Positions 4,701-5,577 of a stretch of 5,577 nt of DNA are shown in pieces. This DNA comes from Candidatus Poribacteria bacterium. GTDB lineage: Bacteria; Poribacteria; WGA-4E; PCPOR2b. The translations under genes and the position numbers were made by a program. Position 1 is the first letter of the stretch. The number at the start of each line of letters is the position of its first letter. The notes below the pieces were generated by a model, which saw only the letters and a list, made by a program, of their open reading frames with translations, searched no databases and had not been told where the DNA came from. The stretch covers positions 1 through 5,577 of the forward strand of contig JAPUIP010000801.1 in assembly GCA_027296925.1 (NCBI GenBank). Direction: 5' to 3'.

Positions 4701-5577
4701 TGGAATGGCCATGCGAATCGTGCCGAAACCGCCCTGCCAAACCTGGATGCGATCCTTGCGTGTTGGTCGATCGTTGGTCGGATTATCATCCAGGTCGTTC
4801 GCAAATAGCGCTAGTGCAGACATCGCACCCGTGCTGAAATCGGTTGCCTGGCGAAACTCGATTGCTCCGGTAATCGGCGAAAACTGATGTCGACCAACAA
4901 CGTTTTGCCGAATGACCAGTTCTTTGTTTGGATCAACAGCGAGCTCGTCCAACTCAACCCGAATCTCTAAATCAGGCAGCGCGAGCCGAGTCGCCGGATC
5001 GCCGAAAAGGGTGTACTGTTCCGCACCAGGAATCCACAGTGCTGGCGCCCTCATCATAAACTGCGTCTTTGCATCGGCGATGATTGCGCCAAGTGTCGAA
5101 GGCTGAACGGTGAAAATCGAGTTGAAGAGATCCTTGTCGAACTCCGCGTTGGCACTTCCGAAAGTCAAGCGGGTTGCGCTCAGCGTGCCAATTGCGCCGT
5201 ACCTTCCCATCAAAAACTGTTCGCTCATGCTCCGCTGCCCAAACTGTAACGGTTGATCGAATTGACCGTTCAGGCATGTGGTTGTGATGATAAACGGCAG
5301 GCGCTCATTCCGCAGCGTTTCCGCGTTTTCAATACGGAAAATCCCTTCATCCGCCCAGGTCTGTGTGCCGCCATGCCCGGAATATTCAAGGATGACGACG
5401 CCATCATCGATCGTTGTTAGAATAGCTTGCTTCGTGAGCGCTGAATTCCCAATTCGCCGCAAGTACACTTTGCGCGTCTCGTAACCGACAGGAATGAAGT
5501 CTTCAATCAGTTCTTCGCGGCTCTCCTCAAAAATGCTGTCCGTTGGGTTATCCACGTCATTATCCGCCACTTGCATC
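1749..5577 (-). CDS. Large C25-family (gingipain/PorU-like) cysteine peptidase with beta-sandwich repeats and a T9SS/FlgD-type C-terminal domain (5' truncated by window)
   Basis: The frame is open to the right edge. The first visible Met (5574-5576) is inside the peptidase domain, so the true start and signal peptide lie outside; residue numbers here count from that Met. Residues 1-200 are the C25 caspase-like domain. EYSGHGG carries the likely catalytic His68, TTTCLNGQFD the nucleophile Cys101, and FGDPATRL (191-198) is the usual closing motif, so the enzyme looks intact. Next come beta-rich segments: one at about 310-450, then a CARDB-like segment at about 450-590 with a calcium-loop pattern DxDxNxDxxxD at 482-492. 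Two modules ending in PFAFGD follow (about 751-930), then two Ig-like repeats beginning PP(K/T) at 954 and 1069. Residues 1186-1275 match the FlgD/Por-secretion tail: NAPNPIR, IKIYTVNGRLIRTL, W-D-A-R-D-E-N-G, NGTYFYKV, ending LAILR. In Bacteroidota such tails direct export through type IX secretion, and PorU is the C25 sortase that removes them. A secreted or surface peptidase is inferred. Substrate is unknown. Confidence 0.88.
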   Translation of the reverse strand, partial: MQVADNDVDNPTDSIFEESREELIEDFIPVGYETRKVYLRRIGNSALTKQAILTTIDDGVVILEYSGHGGTQTWADEGIFRIENAETLRNERLPFIITTTCLNGQFDQPLQFGQRSMSEQFLMGRYGAIGTLSATRLTFGSANAEFDKDLFNSIFTVQPSTLGAIIADAKTQFMMRAPALWIPGAEQYTLFGDPATRLALPDLEIRVELDELAVDPNKELVIRQNVVGRHQFSPITGAIEFRQATDFSTGAMSALALFANDLDDNPTNDRPTRKDRIQVWQGGFGTIRMAIPQDVEPGPGIVRLFAFDDQRAAVGGTKFWTYQPAILEVREDMDHRVANTLNLSVLVVDNEGPDGLKSVEVIWSDTVEFAEHTVSMSPDPAPPSPAVRGGRWYTLRTPIPLPKGGKSVRYQIVVTDRTDHVVKTDRKSLRVPEGANIAIASATPIRYSFLKARNAYTLTVDLVNDGGKEIDVDIEVWFSADDPDRNRDSQIDADAAVFGRVRVGADEWKAGATNLQEVTVMLILDEPLSTGFHQIHVFADPESPDDDPTDRIIGKLDEPRQFDNRAVQSLVVNQFTLKVGETLTAFSLNRVFDAFFPIGAAGEGTVTLGIDAIEPPVSFQPGLRLMTHQTEAFRKAYRIELHTDVKQLAKPAVLKFRFDLDAVKGHLQKDFGLTPGTEEFNTALQREVERLAIYAWQTEIRAWKRLPSEVSRDREGNFVPDRFVTPAQPENKSAQTLRTSSVRVDSTLTPAGRWAIVFLDADRYEILLQRQGRSEVEKLNRSGQVDNIFRDEVLGIEFDIPRPEADASGENLPFAFGDVLAFDTAASPTGTVRLSALRNTNRGDGSAQVRVNAGVENQFETGDWLIFFRDSEQFEVRNALNEPILNARGNPAVGRINQPLVIDHLGIEIQVASGDDPFAFGDKLKFSALTVGVVSTETRELSTVALMMNSDVAPPKLQFWVNGEVPPNGSVIPPRPDISLLLEDENGIDLESFVLSVSKDDGPFEAIQDFNIVSRQPVTTVPIRYKPILFIGRYLFRVGVSDLNGNALGGESGFREFLFLVEQQPDLEPPTVEIRLNGGVLTDGEIIREQPQFDIEIADEHGIHPQTIQFAFGSTSTPLLPLPEENYALAFDVTQPTQAQITFEPDLPNDEYQIQVLVTDTSENTTETPIYRFRLEEPVEITSILNAPNPIRTNTVFTYNLVQVPDRVTIKIYTVNGRLIRTLEDASARRHYNETYWDARDENGTRLANGTYFYKVTVETDEDKIEEVGRLAILR
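1752..2021 (-). other. FlgD-like / T9SS type-A C-terminal sorting domain of the C25 peptidase
   Basis: These are the last 90 residues of the peptidase. The order of motifs is PNP near the start, hydrophobic strand, IYTVNGRLIRTL, W-D-x-x-D-x-N-G, L-x-N-G-T-Y-F-Y-K-V, and a short final strand ending LAILR. This is the usual pattern of the Ig-fold tail found on type IX cargo and of FlgD Ig-like domains. No type IX secretion component is inside the window, so export by this route is inferred from the family. Confidence 0.75.
2037..2717 (-). repeat. Two Ig-like repeats within the C25 peptidase
   Basis: Residues starting at 954 and 1069 share the pattern P-P-x-[LV]-[QE]-[FI]-x-x-N-G-x-V-x-x-x-G-x-x-I, then P-x-x-x-I-x-x-x-x-D-E-x-G-I. 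The second member is DENGID in the first copy and DEHGIH in the second. Spacing is 115 residues. They look like bacterial Ig-type spacers that hold the catalytic domain away from the C-terminal anchor. Confidence 0.65.
2787..3326 (-). repeat. Tandem duplicated PFAFGD module within the C25 peptidase
   Basis: Two copies, at residues about 751-826 and 861-930. Each runs W-x-I-x-F-x-D-x-x-x-[YF]-E, then a variable stretch, then L-G-I-E-[FI]-[DQ], and ends in PFAFGD-x-L-x-F. The tryptophans at 754 and 864 are 110 residues apart and the PFAFGD motifs (813-818 and 917-922) 104 apart. The DNA of the motif is also close: 16 of 17 bases agree between 3124-3140 and 2812-2828, which points to duplication. 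The strand-then-GD pattern loosely recalls repeats in flagellar hook-associated proteins. I do not recognise a named domain. Confidence 0.6.

Noticed and set aside
5574..5576. ATG as the start of the C25 peptidase
   Set aside because: It falls inside the peptidase domain just before conserved sequence, leaves no signal peptide, and the frame continues to the window edge.

Overview
The window looks like chromosomal DNA from an uncultured, moderate-GC bacterium. It carries a histidyl-tRNA synthetase gene (hisS), a small NIPSNAP-family protein and a very large multidomain C25 (gingipain/PorU-type) cysteine peptidase with a FlgD/T9SS-type C-terminal domain. That peptidase architecture is usual in Bacteroidota and also occurs in candidate phyla such as Poribacteria and Latescibacteria. 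A Poribacteria-like host is my best guess, from gene style only.

Layout. Positions 1-841 (minus) hold the first 280 codons of hisS, which runs off the left edge. Positions 842-1412 are a 571-bp divergent intergenic region. On the minus strand it holds an extended -10 promoter near 1161-1169, a near-direct repeat at the predicted transcription start, a GC-rich stem-loop followed by a short U-tract, and a compact domain (889-1058) that folds on paper into a closed four-way junction, all upstream of the hisS ribosome binding site. On the plus strand it holds a doubtful pair of tiny overlapping ORFs and a probable promoter for the NIPSNAP gene. Positions 1413-1742 (plus) are the NIPSNAP gene. Positions 1749-5577 (minus) are the C25 peptidase, which enters from the right edge without its N-terminus and ends 6 bp from the NIPSNAP stop codon.

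Functionally the genes look unrelated: a translation housekeeping gene, a small alpha/beta-barrel protein of unknown role, and a secreted or surface peptidase. The most interesting element is the roughly 310-nt structured hisS leader. Several helices use G-U wobbles that pair only in the minus-strand transcript, which is the hisS sense strand. It lacks a recognisable T-box sequence, so it is a candidate undescribed regulatory RNA. All folding was done by eye; no database search or energy calculation was possible.
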